Below, in pieces: positions 17,848 to 26,822 of a DNA stretch of 64,000 bases (position 1 is its first letter; each line of letters opens with the position of its first letter). The stretch lies in contig RGDM01000002.1 of NCBI GenBank assembly GCA_009918675.1, positions 47,052 through 111,051 of the forward strand, written 5' to 3'. Source of the stretch: a bacterium. Lineage in GTDB: Bacteria > Bdellovibrionota_B > Oligoflexia > Silvanigrellales > Silvanigrellaceae. The notes beneath the pieces are model-generated. The model made no database searches. It worked only from the letters and a program-made list of their open reading frames with translations, and was not told where the DNA came from. Both the position numbers and the translations under genes were made by a program.

Positions 17848-19569
17848 TTGACAACACTGCCAGCGCATCAATCAAAAAGAATTTATCTCAGCAGTCATCT
17901 CAATGCTGAAGATGCGAGTCAGGTCTGTGCGATTTTGGATGATCTGCAAAATCACCCGCCTTGGGATTTCGAGAGCGCAGCTCGCTGGTACGGAACCTTT
18001 GTCGAACTCTCTGATGCAACAAATGAGGTACAGACCCGCCTTGACCTTCTCTTCTCTCTCGAATCAAATGAGCCCAATCACGCGCAACGCACCGCAGAAT
18101 TTGAACGCAATATTCTATCGAAACTCATGAGCTGCCGCGCTGCCCTTATGGATATTTATCTCAATTCTCCATGGCGCACGTCGATGCATTCCGATGACTC
18201 AGGAAAAATCATCCATGAAGTTCTTGCTCGGCGAAAATTCGCATCAGATCATCTAACGCCATTGCAAATCGAAGAAAATCAACTCATCCGTGAATTCAAA
18301 ACATTTTCAGCAAGCGCAACCTGCCTCTATTTCGGTAGGCAGATTCCTCTTGGGGTAGTTATCGGAAAGCTCAACGACCCGCGCTCAGAGATTAGAAAAG
18401 AAGCATTTGTCTCGCATTGGAAGCGAATCAAGGAATCAAAAGAATGGCTTGAAGACCTGTTCACGAGATTACTCAAAAATAGACTGAGCCAAGCCAAAGT
18501 CGCGGGCGCAGCATCATACACAGAACTGATTTTTACCGACTTGGGTCGGTTCGATTACACGGCCAAAGACTGCCAGGTCTTTCGCGAGAGCATTCTCAAA
18601 GCAATTGTTCCTTTGGTCTCAAATCTGCAGAGTCGACAACTCTTGAGTCTTGGCACGCCCACCTTGCAGCCATGGGATTCCAATATTTGGCCGCGCATGA
18701 CTCCGAGCGAACTCCCGTGCCAGGGTGACCTGCAAGAGATGCTTGAAGCAGGCAGTCGAATTATCGGAAAAATTCATTCGGGATTCGGCACCTTTTATAA
18801 TCAGCTTCGCGAGCGAAGTTGCATCGATATCTTTCCCCGAAACATGAAAGCACCAGGGGCTTTTTGCGTTGTCCTGCCCGAGACAGGAACACCATTTATC
18901 TTTGGAAACTTTTCCGGAAATTTCCGCGATGCCTTTACATTGCTGCATGAGTTTGGACACGCACTTCACGGCTCGGCGGCGCTACAAATCAAAAACGTTC
19001 TCGTTCGACATCCTGGCTTGGAGTTCTGCGAGGTCGCATCCATGGGACTCGAATTTCTCGCACATCCGCATCTGAACGAGTTCTGGCCAAGGAGCGGCGA
19101 CGCACAAAAAGCCTGGGCGCTGCATTGCTTTAATGCTCTTCAGTTCTGGCCCTTTATGGCGATGCTCGATGAGTGGCAACACGTCGTCTATTCAGAGGAA
19201 CTTGTGGAGGCTTCTGATAGAAGTGTACTTTGGAAAGAGCTCTCAAATAAATACCGTCCGAATATCGATTGGTCTGGAGTTGAGGATTTCGAGGAACTCG
19301 GCTGGTTGAGTCGTCCTCATCCAATGACTTCGCCTTTTTATTATATCGACTATGGCATCGCTCAGCTTGGTGCTGTGCAATTGTGGGCAGCGAGCCGCGA
19401 AAATTATCCAAGGGCTGTCGAAGATTATATTCGCGGCCTGAGCTTGGGAGCGCAGAGAAATCTTCCTCAACTTTTCGAAGCAAGTGGGCTGAGGTTTGAT
19501 TTTTCCAGCGCATGGGTCGAAAAGATGGGCCGGGTTTTGTCGGCAGAGATTGAAGACTTCTTTTTTTGA
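17848..19569 (+). CDS. M3-family oligoendopeptidase (PepF-like)
   Basis: About 573 residues. The M3 zinc-peptidase motif HEFGHALHG is at roughly residues 367-375, with the third ligand Glu in FCEVASMGLEFL about 27 residues later. The helical N-terminal domain and IYLNSPWR/LYFGRQIPLG segments resemble oligoendopeptidase F, which cleaves short peptides in the cytoplasm. No signal peptide. The start is not certain: a TTG at 17848 has GAGGAA just upstream, and another TTG at 17836 overlaps the stop of the preceding lipoprotein gene. The rpsO gene converges on it, with a terminator between them. Confidence 0.88.
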   Translation: MTTLPAHQSKRIYLSSHLNAEDASQVCAILDDLQNHPPWDFESAARWYGTFVELSDATNEVQTRLDLLFSLESNEPNHAQRTAEFERNILSKLMSCRAALMDIYLNSPWRTSMHSDDSGKIIHEVLARRKFASDHLTPLQIEENQLIREFKTFSASATCLYFGRQIPLGVVIGKLNDPRSEIRKEAFVSHWKRIKESKEWLEDLFTRLLKNRLSQAKVAGAASYTELIFTDLGRFDYTAKDCQVFRESILKAIVPLVSNLQSRQLLSLGTPTLQPWDSNIWPRMTPSELPCQGDLQEMLEAGSRIIGKIHSGFGTFYNQLRERSCIDIFPRNMKAPGAFCVVLPETGTPFIFGNFSGNFRDAFTLLHEFGHALHGSAALQIKNVLVRHPGLEFCEVASMGLEFLAHPHLNEFWPRSGDAQKAWALHCFNALQFWPFMAMLDEWQHVVYSEELVEASDRSVLWKELSNKYRPNIDWSGVEDFEELGWLSRPHPMTSPFYYIDYGIAQLGAVQLWAASRENYPRAVEDYIRGLSLGAQRNLPQLFEASGLRFDFSSAWVEKMGRVLSAEIEDFFF

Positions 19570-19576
19570 CAAGCAT

Positions 19577-19601
19577 AAAAAAAGGGAACCCGAAGGTTCC
19601 C
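19577..19601 (-). terminator. Rho-independent terminator of rpsO
   Basis: On the minus strand GGGAACC-TTCG-GGTTCCC forms a 7-bp stem with a stable UUCG tetraloop, followed directly by seven T residues. It lies 25 bases past the rpsO stop codon. Confidence 0.93.
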
Positions 19602-19626
19602 AATTCTGCTATTCCCGCAAATAAAA

Positions 19627-19896
19627 TTACTTACGAATGTTCAATGCACCGATCAGAGTGCTGTAGCGACCTTCGTCATTGCTGCGGAGGTAGTCGAGCA
19701 AGCAGCGACGTTGGCTAACGAGTTTCAAAAGTCCGCGACGACCAGCAAAGTCCTTCTTGTGTACTTTGAAATGCTCAGTCAGGGTGTTGATGCGCTCGGT
19801 CAACAGCGCAACTTGAACTTCGGTAGAACCCGTGTCGTTTGCGTGGCGCTTGAACTTGTTGATCATCTCTTCGCGTTGCTGTGTGGTCTGTTGCAT
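19627..19896 (-). CDS. rpsO: 30S ribosomal protein S15
   Basis: 89 residues, the standard length. S15 binds 16S rRNA helices 20-22 early in 30S assembly. Diagnostic segments are [27 protein letters not shown] and the [18 protein letters not shown] motif. AAGGAG lies nine bases before the ATG. The gene ends in a strong terminator. In many bacteria rpsO precedes pnp; here pnp does not follow. Confidence 0.97.
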   Translation of the reverse strand: MQQTTQQREEMINKFKRHANDTGSTEVQVALLTERINTLTEHFKVHKKDFAGRRGLLKLVSQRRCLLDYLRSNDEGRYSTLIGALNIRK

Positions 19897-19919
19897 GTTA
19901 CGACTCCTTGCATGCTTGT

Positions 19920-19934
19920 TGCGGAACTTCCGCA
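19920..19934 (-). promoter_or_regulatory. perfect hairpin in rpsO leader
   Basis: TGCGGAA and TTCCGCA are perfect complements around a single central base, 24 bases upstream of the rpsO start codon on the minus strand. S15 represses its own translation in several phyla through leader structures that differ between groups, so this small stem is a candidate, not a demonstrated, site. Confidence 0.35.
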
Positions 19935-20049
19935 GTTTTTATGGGTCAAAACCAGATTGGGGTCGGCCGACCAAAGCCTTTTCCGCCGGACCAGTCATGA
20001 CCTCTCCGAACGGCTGGGCTAGCACCCCAACCGAAGAAAGGCAAGTCAA

Positions 20050-21348
20050 ATGAGGCCTCTGCTCCCCTCTGGATTTGGACTTGGAGGGCATCTCCAGACC
20101 TCTTTGCAAGGGCTACGGTCTATTTCCAACCCTCTTTGCAACATCCCCGGACTCCAAGCTGGTGAACCAGCTGAGTTTATGCTCCGGGCAATTATTCTAT
20201 CGATGCAGAGCGTTGGCCATACTATCCCAAATCCGGCGGTCGGCTGTCTGCTGACTCGACCCGACGGAACCCTCGTTGCAGCCGGGGCGACCGAGGTTTA
20301 TGGCGGACGCCATGCGGAGAGGGTTGCATTTGATGCCCTTATGGCAATGCACCAATCGTCTCAGGGTCTTGATGCCTATGTGACTCTCGAGCCCTGCTCA
20401 CACCATGGCAGGCAACCACCCTGCTGCGAGCTTTTCTCAGATTCAAAAATCGAAAACCTCTATGTTGCCGTGCTTGATCCCAATCCATTGGTGAATGGAA
20501 AGGGCTTGAAGTTTGTGCAAAACGAAGCCCGAAAGGTTCAGGTTGGGGTTGCACAGAATGCGGCGACGGCCTGGCACCTCCCTTTCTTAGTCCAACAAAA
20601 ACTCGGTCGCCCGCTCATCGCAGGCAAATGGGCGCAGACACTGGACGGCGCACTCGCAGATGCAAATGGAACGTCGCAGTGGATTACCGGCCCCGCAGCA
20701 AGAGCTCACGGTCATTGGCTGCGCCTCAAATATGACGTCACAGCGGTCGGCTTAAACACACTCCTCGCTGATCAGCCCTCGCTCACAGCGCGTGATTGTT
20801 GGCGTCCCAACATGCGTCAGCCCAACGTTTTGATTTTAGACCTGGTCAGCGAAAGCGCTGCCGACGACACACGTCTTCAATCAGGACTCCGCAAAGTTTC
20901 AGATTCATCAAACGACCGAAAGATAGGATTGGTATGTCCCCAAAGTCACGTTGCAACTTTGCAAGGCAAGCTCCCCCCAGAAATCCAACTCCTCGGCTTG
21001 CCTTCTCATTCCCGCGAACTCTCCTTAGCCAAACAGCTGAATTCATTTTGGACGGGTCCGGAAATCAATCAATGGCTTGGTCGAGCCCCACAAAGCATCT
21101 TCATCGAAGGAGGCGCTCAGCTGCTGTCACACCTTGTTGCTGCCGACCTTCTCGATGTTCTGCACATTTTCCTGGCACCTATGATTCTCGGTGGACAAGC
21201 AAGACGGGTAAATGCAACACAATTAAGCTCACCAGAACTTTCCATGGCTTCACATTTTGACATCATCTCCATGTTCCCATTGGGCAATGATATGCTCCTC
21301 GAGCTGGCACCTGCACGCATCGTGAATGCCTTTTTCGCGCAAGGATAA
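20050..21348 (+). CDS. ribD: Bifunctional riboflavin-specific deaminase/reductase
   Basis: 432 residues. RibD deaminates and then reduces the pyrimidine intermediate of riboflavin synthesis. The deaminase domain has the zinc-binding GGRHAERVA (His88, Glu90) and PCSHHGRQPPC (Cys116, Cys125). The reductase domain starts near 185 (RPLIAGKWAQTLDGALADAN) and ends with FIEGGAQLL and HIFLAPMILGG. The first 43 residues are an extension with no counterpart in the usual enzyme; ATG 20179 (MLRAIILSMQS) is a possible shorter start, but ATG 20050 has AAAGG eight bases upstream. The gene heads a five-gene run of tightly spaced genes ending at 24750. No FMN riboswitch is apparent upstream. Confidence 0.93.
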   Translation: MRPLLPSGFGLGGHLQTSLQGLRSISNPLCNIPGLQAGEPAEFMLRAIILSMQSVGHTIPNPAVGCLLTRPDGTLVAAGATEVYGGRHAERVAFDALMAMHQSSQGLDAYVTLEPCSHHGRQPPCCELFSDSKIENLYVAVLDPNPLVNGKGLKFVQNEARKVQVGVAQNAATAWHLPFLVQQKLGRPLIAGKWAQTLDGALADANGTSQWITGPAARAHGHWLRLKYDVTAVGLNTLLADQPSLTARDCWRPNMRQPNVLILDLVSESAADDTRLQSGLRKVSDSSNDRKIGLVCPQSHVATLQGKLPPEIQLLGLPSHSRELSLAKQLNSFWTGPEINQWLGRAPQSIFIEGGAQLLSHLVAADLLDVLHIFLAPMILGGQARRVNATQLSSPELSMASHFDIISMFPLGNDMLLELAPARIVNAFFAQG

Positions 21349-21355
21349 ACGCGCT

Positions 21356-22456
21356 ATGTCGGAATCTACGGAAGCAAATACGGTGGAACCCAAAGGTGAT
21401 GAATCAGCACCGAGTCTTTCCACGACTCAATTCCGCACCGACAAACTCACTCCATTGCTTTTGCGGTTTCTGAATCGTTTGAAGCAAACTGGAAAATCGG
21501 TTCACACGATTTCTGCATACCGAAACGACCTGTCTATTTTTTGTCAATTCTTGATTAAAGAACAGCTAGATCCGCGCGACTTCCAATCGCAATTTCAGGA
21601 GCGCTGGACCGCCCATCTGGGATCCCGAGGAAGAAAATCCCCCGCAAGCGTTCGTCGCGCATTGATGAGCGTGCGCACCTTTTTGCATTTTCTCGTCAAA
21701 GAAAAAATTATCGAGCGCTCACCAATGCTCGAATGCAAGTCTCCGCGTCAACCTGCTCATGATCTGTTGATGGTAAAGCCGGAGCATTATTTCACACTTC
21801 TGAACGCACTGAACACACGCGAACGCAGCACCGATCCAAAGGCGATCCGCGATCTCGCCTTGATTCAAATCCTAGGCGAATGCGCTCTAAAAGCATCAGA
21901 GGCCGCATTTTTGAAATGGAGCGACATTCTTTTCGATGGGAATCCAAGCGAAAAAGAAACGACTCTGACACTCCGCGTTGCAGGACAAAACGAGCGGATG
22001 GTTAAAGGTAATCAAGACCTAGCTCTGACTCTCTGGCGACTCCGTGACGCTCGCCAACAACTTGGTTTGCCCACAGATCCACAGGCCAAACTCTTTTTTG
22101 GCTTTCTCAATGTGAGCCGAAAACTTAAGTCAGATGGGTTGCATCGACACGGTGTAAAGTTCGTTGTTTACGAAGTCTGTGACGAGATTCTGGGAATCCC
22201 TTATAACTCAGAGAGCCTCCGCAATCATGCAATCCTCCGCTGGCTCGAATTTGGCATAAGCGCACAGCAAGTCGCGCAGTTGGCTGGTTATTCATCACTC
22301 AATTCACTTGAACGTTTCCGCATTAAAGCACGCGGACACAGACGACCAAACCGCCGTCTCAAAAAAACGGAAGGCTCAGCGTCAACGGAAAAAATGCGAC
22401 GGGATGCCATAAACGGCAATCCATCGGATAGCTCGAAGGAACTTTTATCACCATGA
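21356..22456 (+). CDS. Tyrosine-recombinase-fold protein lacking catalytic residues
   Basis: 366 residues with the two-domain layout of XerC/XerD: a SAM-like core-binding domain at about 30-130 (FLNRLKQTGKSVHTISAYRN, SVRRALMSVRTFLHFLVKE) and a catalytic-type domain at about 165-335. Aligned by eye to XerD, nearly all catalytic positions are changed: Arg148 is Lys179 (ALKASE), the beta-hairpin Lys is not conserved (AGQNER), His244 is Glu286, His270 is Tyr312 (AGYSSL) and the nucleophile Tyr279 is Phe321 (LERFRI). Only Arg247 (Arg289) remains. It should therefore not cut DNA, but may still bind it or partner an active recombinase. It starts seven bases after ribD and overlaps the kinase gene by four bases. 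ATG 21356 has AAGGA upstream. Confidence 0.78.
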   Translation: MSESTEANTVEPKGDESAPSLSTTQFRTDKLTPLLLRFLNRLKQTGKSVHTISAYRNDLSIFCQFLIKEQLDPRDFQSQFQERWTAHLGSRGRKSPASVRRALMSVRTFLHFLVKEKIIERSPMLECKSPRQPAHDLLMVKPEHYFTLLNALNTRERSTDPKAIRDLALIQILGECALKASEAAFLKWSDILFDGNPSEKETTLTLRVAGQNERMVKGNQDLALTLWRLRDARQQLGLPTDPQAKLFFGFLNVSRKLKSDGLHRHGVKFVVYEVCDEILGIPYNSESLRNHAILRWLEFGISAQQVAQLAGYSSLNSLERFRIKARGHRRPNRRLKKTEGSASTEKMRRDAINGNPSDSSKELLSP

Positions 22457-23364
22457 TACCTCAGCAGATAGGCCACTGCGAAATTCTTGAACTCGTTGGC
22501 TCAGGTGGTCTGGGCGAAGTCTATCGAGCAAAAGATAAAAAAACTGGTCATATTGTTGCCCTCAAGCGACTCCACGACAAGTATCAAAACAGTTTAAAAT
22601 TGCTTGGTCTCTTTCACAAAGAGATCCTGATGCATGCTCAGGTTTCACATAAACATTGTGTGAAATTCATTGAAGCGAATCTAACGCCACCCAATGCGCA
22701 CATTATTACTGAATTTATCGAAGGAATTAATTGCCATTATTTGCTCAAAAAGGTTGGCCCCATTCCTCCGCTCATTGCGTGTTGTATCACCCTCGATCTT
22801 CTGCAGGGCCTCGATCACATCCATTGTCTCGATATGGTCCACTCGGATCTCACACCTGCAAACGTCTTGCTTGAAGTGACCGGGCGCACGGTTCTGGCTG
22901 ATTTCGGACTCAGCTGTAATCAGGAGGTTGAAGATTACGAGGGAATGACCGTTGGAACCCCCGGATATCAAGCGCCCGAACGTCTGAGTCACGGCGCCAT
23001 GACTCCACTTTCAGATATCTATAACGTCGGATTGATCTTTCACGAACTCCTTCTGGGTGAAAGAATTTTCCCAAATCCAGATCCCAAGGAAGTGATGTCA
23101 AAAATGAAAGTCCTTCCAGGGAAATTTCCATCAACCGGTGACGCAACAGCAGATGAGTTCATTTTTAAAATCCTTAAGACATCGCTGCATTTGAATCCAC
23201 AAAAAAGATTCCCATCAGCGCGCGATTTTATGTTCGCGATCTATCAGGTTTTAAAGGTCTATGACATTCGCTTCACACGGCGGGCGATATTGCAGTGGAT
23301 GATCGACGCGCAACTTACGACACTGCCACCTGCTGAACCCAAGCAGATAATTTATATCAAATGA
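22453..23364 (+). CDS. Serine/threonine protein kinase (Hanks type)
   Basis: 303 residues, kinase domain only, without a transmembrane or sensor domain. Visible motifs: glycine loop GSGGLGEV (16-23), VALK with Lys38, Glu57 in HKEIL, catalytic loop HSDLTPANVLL (Asp132, Asn137), DFG at 150-152, GTPGYQAPE with APE at 174-176. The HRD motif is HSD, so the usual Arg is missing; such non-RD kinases are often not controlled by activation-loop phosphorylation. It should be active and soluble. The start overlaps the recombinase-like gene (ATGA) and its stop overlaps the next gene (ATGA), so three proteins are made in a coupled fashion. The substrate is unknown; the recombinase-like neighbour is a candidate partner. 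Confidence 0.93.
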   Translation: MIPQQIGHCEILELVGSGGLGEVYRAKDKKTGHIVALKRLHDKYQNSLKLLGLFHKEILMHAQVSHKHCVKFIEANLTPPNAHIITEFIEGINCHYLLKKVGPIPPLIACCITLDLLQGLDHIHCLDMVHSDLTPANVLLEVTGRTVLADFGLSCNQEVEDYEGMTVGTPGYQAPERLSHGAMTPLSDIYNVGLIFHELLLGERIFPNPDPKEVMSKMKVLPGKFPSTGDATADEFIFKILKTSLHLNPQKRFPSARDFMFAIYQVLKVYDIRFTRRAILQWMIDAQLTTLPPAEPKQIIYIK

Positions 23365-24155
23365 CGACACAAAAGAATTTTAGAATCATCTCTCTGGTTC
23401 CCAGTTTAACAGAGACTCTCTGCCATTTCGGCCTCGAACAAAATCTTGTTGGCTGCACAAGCTTTTGTATCGAACCAATGTCTTTGCGCAAGAGGGTCAT
23501 TTCCGTGGGAGGAACAAAGGATCCTCGTATTGAGGACATATTATTGCTTAAGCCCACCCACGTTTTGACCAACAACGAAGAGAACACAAGCGATCTCATT
23601 CACACACTCAAAACACTCTCCGCAACGCATCACTTTGAGGTGATTGAAACCTTTCTAGAAAAGCCAGCTGACAATTTTCAGCTCGTGGAGAGACTTTCAA
23701 AAACCTTCGAATTCGGGTCGGCTGCAAAGGAATGGGTCAACGACAGGCAGAGCGAATTTAATCAATTGCAGAGCGATTTGAAAAACTCAGGTCAATTTTC
23801 ATTTATGTATTTCATCTGGATGAATCCCTGGATGGTCGCTGGGAATCAAACGTATATCTCCAATACGCTTGCACTTGTGGGCGGAAAAAACGTCATTGTC
23901 ACCGGGATGCAGCTTACAGAAAGATACCCACCCATCGAAATCAATGACCCTCGCATCGTGAAATCGGACCTTCTGCTTTTTTCATCAGAACCATTCCCGT
24001 TCAAAAAAAGACACGTTGAAGAATTTTTTCAGAAATGTGGAAAAAAGCAGCCATACTTGCTGGTCGATGGACAAGCTTTGAGTTGGTATGGCAGTCGATT
24101 CGCATCAACACTTCTTTACCTGAGGAAGCTTTATGAAGAAATTCAAAAGATCTAA
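23361..24155 (+). CDS. BtuF-like substrate-binding-fold protein without signal peptide
   Basis: 264 residues resembling BtuF-type metal/cobalamin-binding proteins (helical backbone receptor fold): RIISLVPSLTETLCHFGLEQ, VISVGGTKDPRIEDILLLKP and THVLTNNEEN are characteristic. There is no signal peptide or lipobox, so it should stay in the cytoplasm, unlike the periplasmic transporter subunits. No ABC permease or ATPase gene is nearby. Cytoplasmic members of this family occur in many genomes, often annotated as cobalamin-binding proteins. It overlaps the kinase gene by four bases and the nuclease gene by 23 bases. Confidence 0.8.
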   Translation: MTTQKNFRIISLVPSLTETLCHFGLEQNLVGCTSFCIEPMSLRKRVISVGGTKDPRIEDILLLKPTHVLTNNEENTSDLIHTLKTLSATHHFEVIETFLEKPADNFQLVERLSKTFEFGSAAKEWVNDRQSEFNQLQSDLKNSGQFSFMYFIWMNPWMVAGNQTYISNTLALVGGKNVIVTGMQLTERYPPIEINDPRIVKSDLLLFSSEPFPFKKRHVEEFFQKCGKKQPYLLVDGQALSWYGSRFASTLLYLRKLYEEIQKI

Positions 24156-24750
24156 AATCATTTCTGCATTGCTCTTTAGCTCAATCGCGCTCACAACCCT
24201 AAACGCCCCTGTCATCCGTGCCGAACCCCCAACCACCGAACCACTCTCAGTGCCAACGGCACGCAGCGGTTCAGTTGAAATCAGCCCTTCAGCACAGCCG
24301 CCACATTACTTCGTCATTGCTTGCAATGACGGTGATACCTGTCGATTGCGGGCAAGCGACAACACACAAATTAAAGTCCGATTGGTTGGAATTGACGCAC
24401 CAGAGACTAGTAAAAAAAAGAAAATGAAGAAAACGGAAGGTCAGCAAGGAGCAAGCGAAGCGAAGAAATTCCTAAATGAACTCGTGGTCGGGAAATCTGT
24501 CACACTGCAATCGTATGGCACAGACATGTACGGAAGAAACCTAGCCGAGATACGAATTCAAGGCGAATCGGCGAATTTAAAAATGGTCAGCGAGGGTTGG
24601 GCTGAGGTTTACCGAGGAAAGCCACCCGCAGGATTTAATCTCGAGCCCTTCGAAAGAGCGCAAGAGCTCGCACAAAAATCGAAGAAGGGTGTCTGGGGGC
24701 TGGGTAACTACGAGAGCCCGAAAGATTTTCGCAAGCGAACAAAACATTAA
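24133..24750 (+). CDS. Secreted thermonuclease-family nuclease (SNase)
   Basis: 205 residues. A cleavable signal peptide is visible (KIISALLFSSIALTTLNAPV then RAEP). The SNase domain covers about 58-195, with Asp-rich CNDGDTCRL, catalytic Arg83 (KVRLVGIDAPE), Glu109 (GASEAKK) and Arg135 (DMYGRNLAEI), equivalent to Arg35, Glu43 and Arg87 of the staphylococcal enzyme. It would cut DNA or RNA with calcium outside the inner membrane. GAGGAAG precedes the ATG within the previous gene. It ends two bases before the convergent uvrC stop. Confidence 0.9.
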   Translation: MKKFKRSKIISALLFSSIALTTLNAPVIRAEPPTTEPLSVPTARSGSVEISPSAQPPHYFVIACNDGDTCRLRASDNTQIKVRLVGIDAPETSKKKKMKKTEGQQGASEAKKFLNELVVGKSVTLQSYGTDMYGRNLAEIRIQGESANLKMVSEGWAEVYRGKPPAGFNLEPFERAQELAQKSKKGVWGLGNYESPKDFRKRTKH

Positions 24751-24752
24751 GG

Positions 24753-26813
24753 TCAGTCTTCAGTGGTCGATCGACCCCTTTCCCGGTGAGTCTTAAAAAA
24801 GCTCACCACGGATTGTGCAACAGACGATGGCAATCCTCCACGCTCAACAAGCTCATTTTCTGATGCTTGGGCAATCAATTCGACGCTTCCAAATTCGAGC
24901 AAAAGTTTTTTTCGGCGCTTGGGTCCAAGTCCAGATATTTCTGCAAGTTGACTGCGCAAGCTCTGCTTATCGCGTTTCTTTCGATGAAAACTAATAGCAA
25001 AGCGGTGTGCTTCGTTTCGAATTTGAGTCACCAATTGGTATTCAGGACTCGCAGTCGTCAACAAAATTGTTGCTGGCTCAAGCTCAGGAAGAAGTGCACC
25101 ACCCGCTTCACGTTGAGGAACGACAATTCTTTCAGAGCTCATGCTGACCTTTTTTGACCGAAAATCGCGCGCAGTTCGTGATTTGGCAATACCAAAAATA
25201 GGTACTGAATCGAGGCCTAGACTCTTGAGCAACCATGCAACCTCTCGGACCTGAGGTTCACCGCCGTCAACGAGAAGGACATCTGGAATCTCGTGTCGAC
25301 GCTCATCTTTGAATCTGCGCCGAATCACCTCTCGCAAACTGGCAAAATCGTCCTGACCAACAACCTCGCGAATCGTGTATTTTCGATATTCATTTTTGGC
25401 AGGTTGGCCCTGCCGAAAGACAACTCCGGAGGCAACCGTAGAACCACCTTGGAAAGTCGAAATATCGTAACACTCAATCCAATTCGGCATTCGTGAAAGT
25501 GATAAAAAGTTCTGTAACCCAGACATGCGTCGTTGAGCAATTTCGTCGGAATTCAAGCATTCCCTCAGCTTGCCCTGTGCGTTGTCAGCAACCATTGTGC
25601 AAAGGCCCTCGAAAGCCTCCGCGAAAATTTTCTTTTGAGTGCCCTTGAGTTGCTTTGTTAAAGCGGGCTTTTTATCAAATTGTATTTCAAGACTTCCTCT
25701 CGGTCGCTGCTGTCGTTCCGCTTTATCTTTTTCAAGCGCCAGCAGTAGATTTGTAATCAATTGCTTCTTTTCTGGTGAAAAAAGATCTCCGCATTGTGGG
25801 AGAAAGATCGAACGCGGTATTTCATGCGTTGCATAAAATTGACCCAAGACTTGGAAGACCAATTCTGCTTGTGCATCGGCTTCCAGCGCAGGGCCATCAT
25901 CAGTTGCAACATTTAATTGATCAAATGCTCGCTCAAGCCCCTCGCGAAGCAAATGAGAATTTGCGCCAATCAATTTTCCATCGCGAACAATTGCGAGATA
26001 AACGGAGACAATCTGACTACTCCAAGCAAAATCAATTACATCAGCGTCAAATCCAGGAATCAGAGTGACACTCTGTTGCTGTGCCAGTTTCTCAAGTGCG
26101 CGAAGCTGATCTCGCAAAAGTGCTGCTTTTTCAAAATTCATGTCGCGAGCAGCCAGTGCCATATCCACTTTGATCTGACCGGAAAGCTCTTGGGTTTTAC
26201 CCGACAGAAGCGCGATAACTCGATCAACCAAATCTCTATAGTAAGTCTTGTCTACCTCAAGCCGACAGGGTCCAAGACATCTCTTGATATGGTAGTAATT
26301 GCATGGCCGAGTGACGGTTCTGAAAACATTTGGCGTGCATTTAACCAAAGGGAAGAACCTTTGAATGACCGACTGAGTGGCCTGTAATTCTGCTGCGTTG
26401 GAATATGGCCCAAAGTAAACGCCACCATCATTGCGACGTTTTCTGGTTTGCAGAACGCGAGGCCAGTTTTCTTCCAGTGTCACCTTCAAATAGGGATATG
26501 TTTTATCGTCCCGCAAAAGAATGTTGTAGGGGGGGCGGTGGTGTTTGATGAGGTTATTTTCAAGCAAGAGCGATTCGTTTTCATTGTCCACGACAATGAA
26601 GTCAAAGTCATGGACTCGGGAGACCAGGGCCCGGGTTTTCGGAGCATGCCTATCTAAGCCACTGAAATAACTACGTAACCGATTTTGAAGATTTTTTGCC
26701 TTACCGACATACAAAACTTTCCCGTCGGCGGATTTGTGGATATATACGCCTGGATAATTGGGGACCTTGGTGAGTTTTTCTCTCAGGGCGGCCAATCGCT
26801 CGTTTGTTGTCAA
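24753..26813 (-). CDS. uvrC: UvrABC excinuclease subunit C
   Basis: 686 residues. UvrC makes both incisions in nucleotide-excision repair after UvrA and UvrB find the lesion. Domains in order: GIY-YIG nuclease (about 12-95, NYPGVYIHKSADGKVLYVGKAKN), UVR motif binding UvrB (about 205-240, KVDMALAARDMNFEKAALLR), RNase H-like nuclease domain (about 400-560, ECYDISTFQGG and PDVLLVDGG), and a helix-hairpin-helix pair near the end (ISGLGPKRRKKLLLEFGS). The start is TTG at 26813 with AGGAG eight bases upstream. Its start is only 28 bases from the divergent R3H gene start. Confidence 0.96.
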   Translation of the reverse strand: MTTNERLAALREKLTKVPNYPGVYIHKSADGKVLYVGKAKNLQNRLRSYFSGLDRHAPKTRALVSRVHDFDFIVVDNENESLLLENNLIKHHRPPYNILLRDDKTYPYLKVTLEENWPRVLQTRKRRNDGGVYFGPYSNAAELQATQSVIQRFFPLVKCTPNVFRTVTRPCNYYHIKRCLGPCRLEVDKTYYRDLVDRVIALLSGKTQELSGQIKVDMALAARDMNFEKAALLRDQLRALEKLAQQQSVTLIPGFDADVIDFAWSSQIVSVYLAIVRDGKLIGANSHLLREGLERAFDQLNVATDDGPALEADAQAELVFQVLGQFYATHEIPRSIFLPQCGDLFSPEKKQLITNLLLALEKDKAERQQRPRGSLEIQFDKKPALTKQLKGTQKKIFAEAFEGLCTMVADNAQGKLRECLNSDEIAQRRMSGLQNFLSLSRMPNWIECYDISTFQGGSTVASGVVFRQGQPAKNEYRKYTIREVVGQDDFASLREVIRRRFKDERRHEIPDVLLVDGGEPQVREVAWLLKSLGLDSVPIFGIAKSRTARDFRSKKVSMSSERIVVPQREAGGALLPELEPATILLTTASPEYQLVTQIRNEAHRFAISFHRKKRDKQSLRSQLAEISGLGPKRRKKLLLEFGSVELIAQASENELVERGGLPSSVAQSVVSFFKTHRERGRSTTED

Positions 26814-26822
26814 CGCTCTACA

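Noticed and set aside
19920..19941. plus-strand terminator (hairpin followed by TTTTT)
   Set aside because: No plus-strand gene ends before it, and the stem has almost no loop; it is better seen as part of the rpsO leader.
19897..20049. FMN riboswitch before ribD
   Set aside because: None of the conserved FMN-aptamer segments can be found in the 153 bases.
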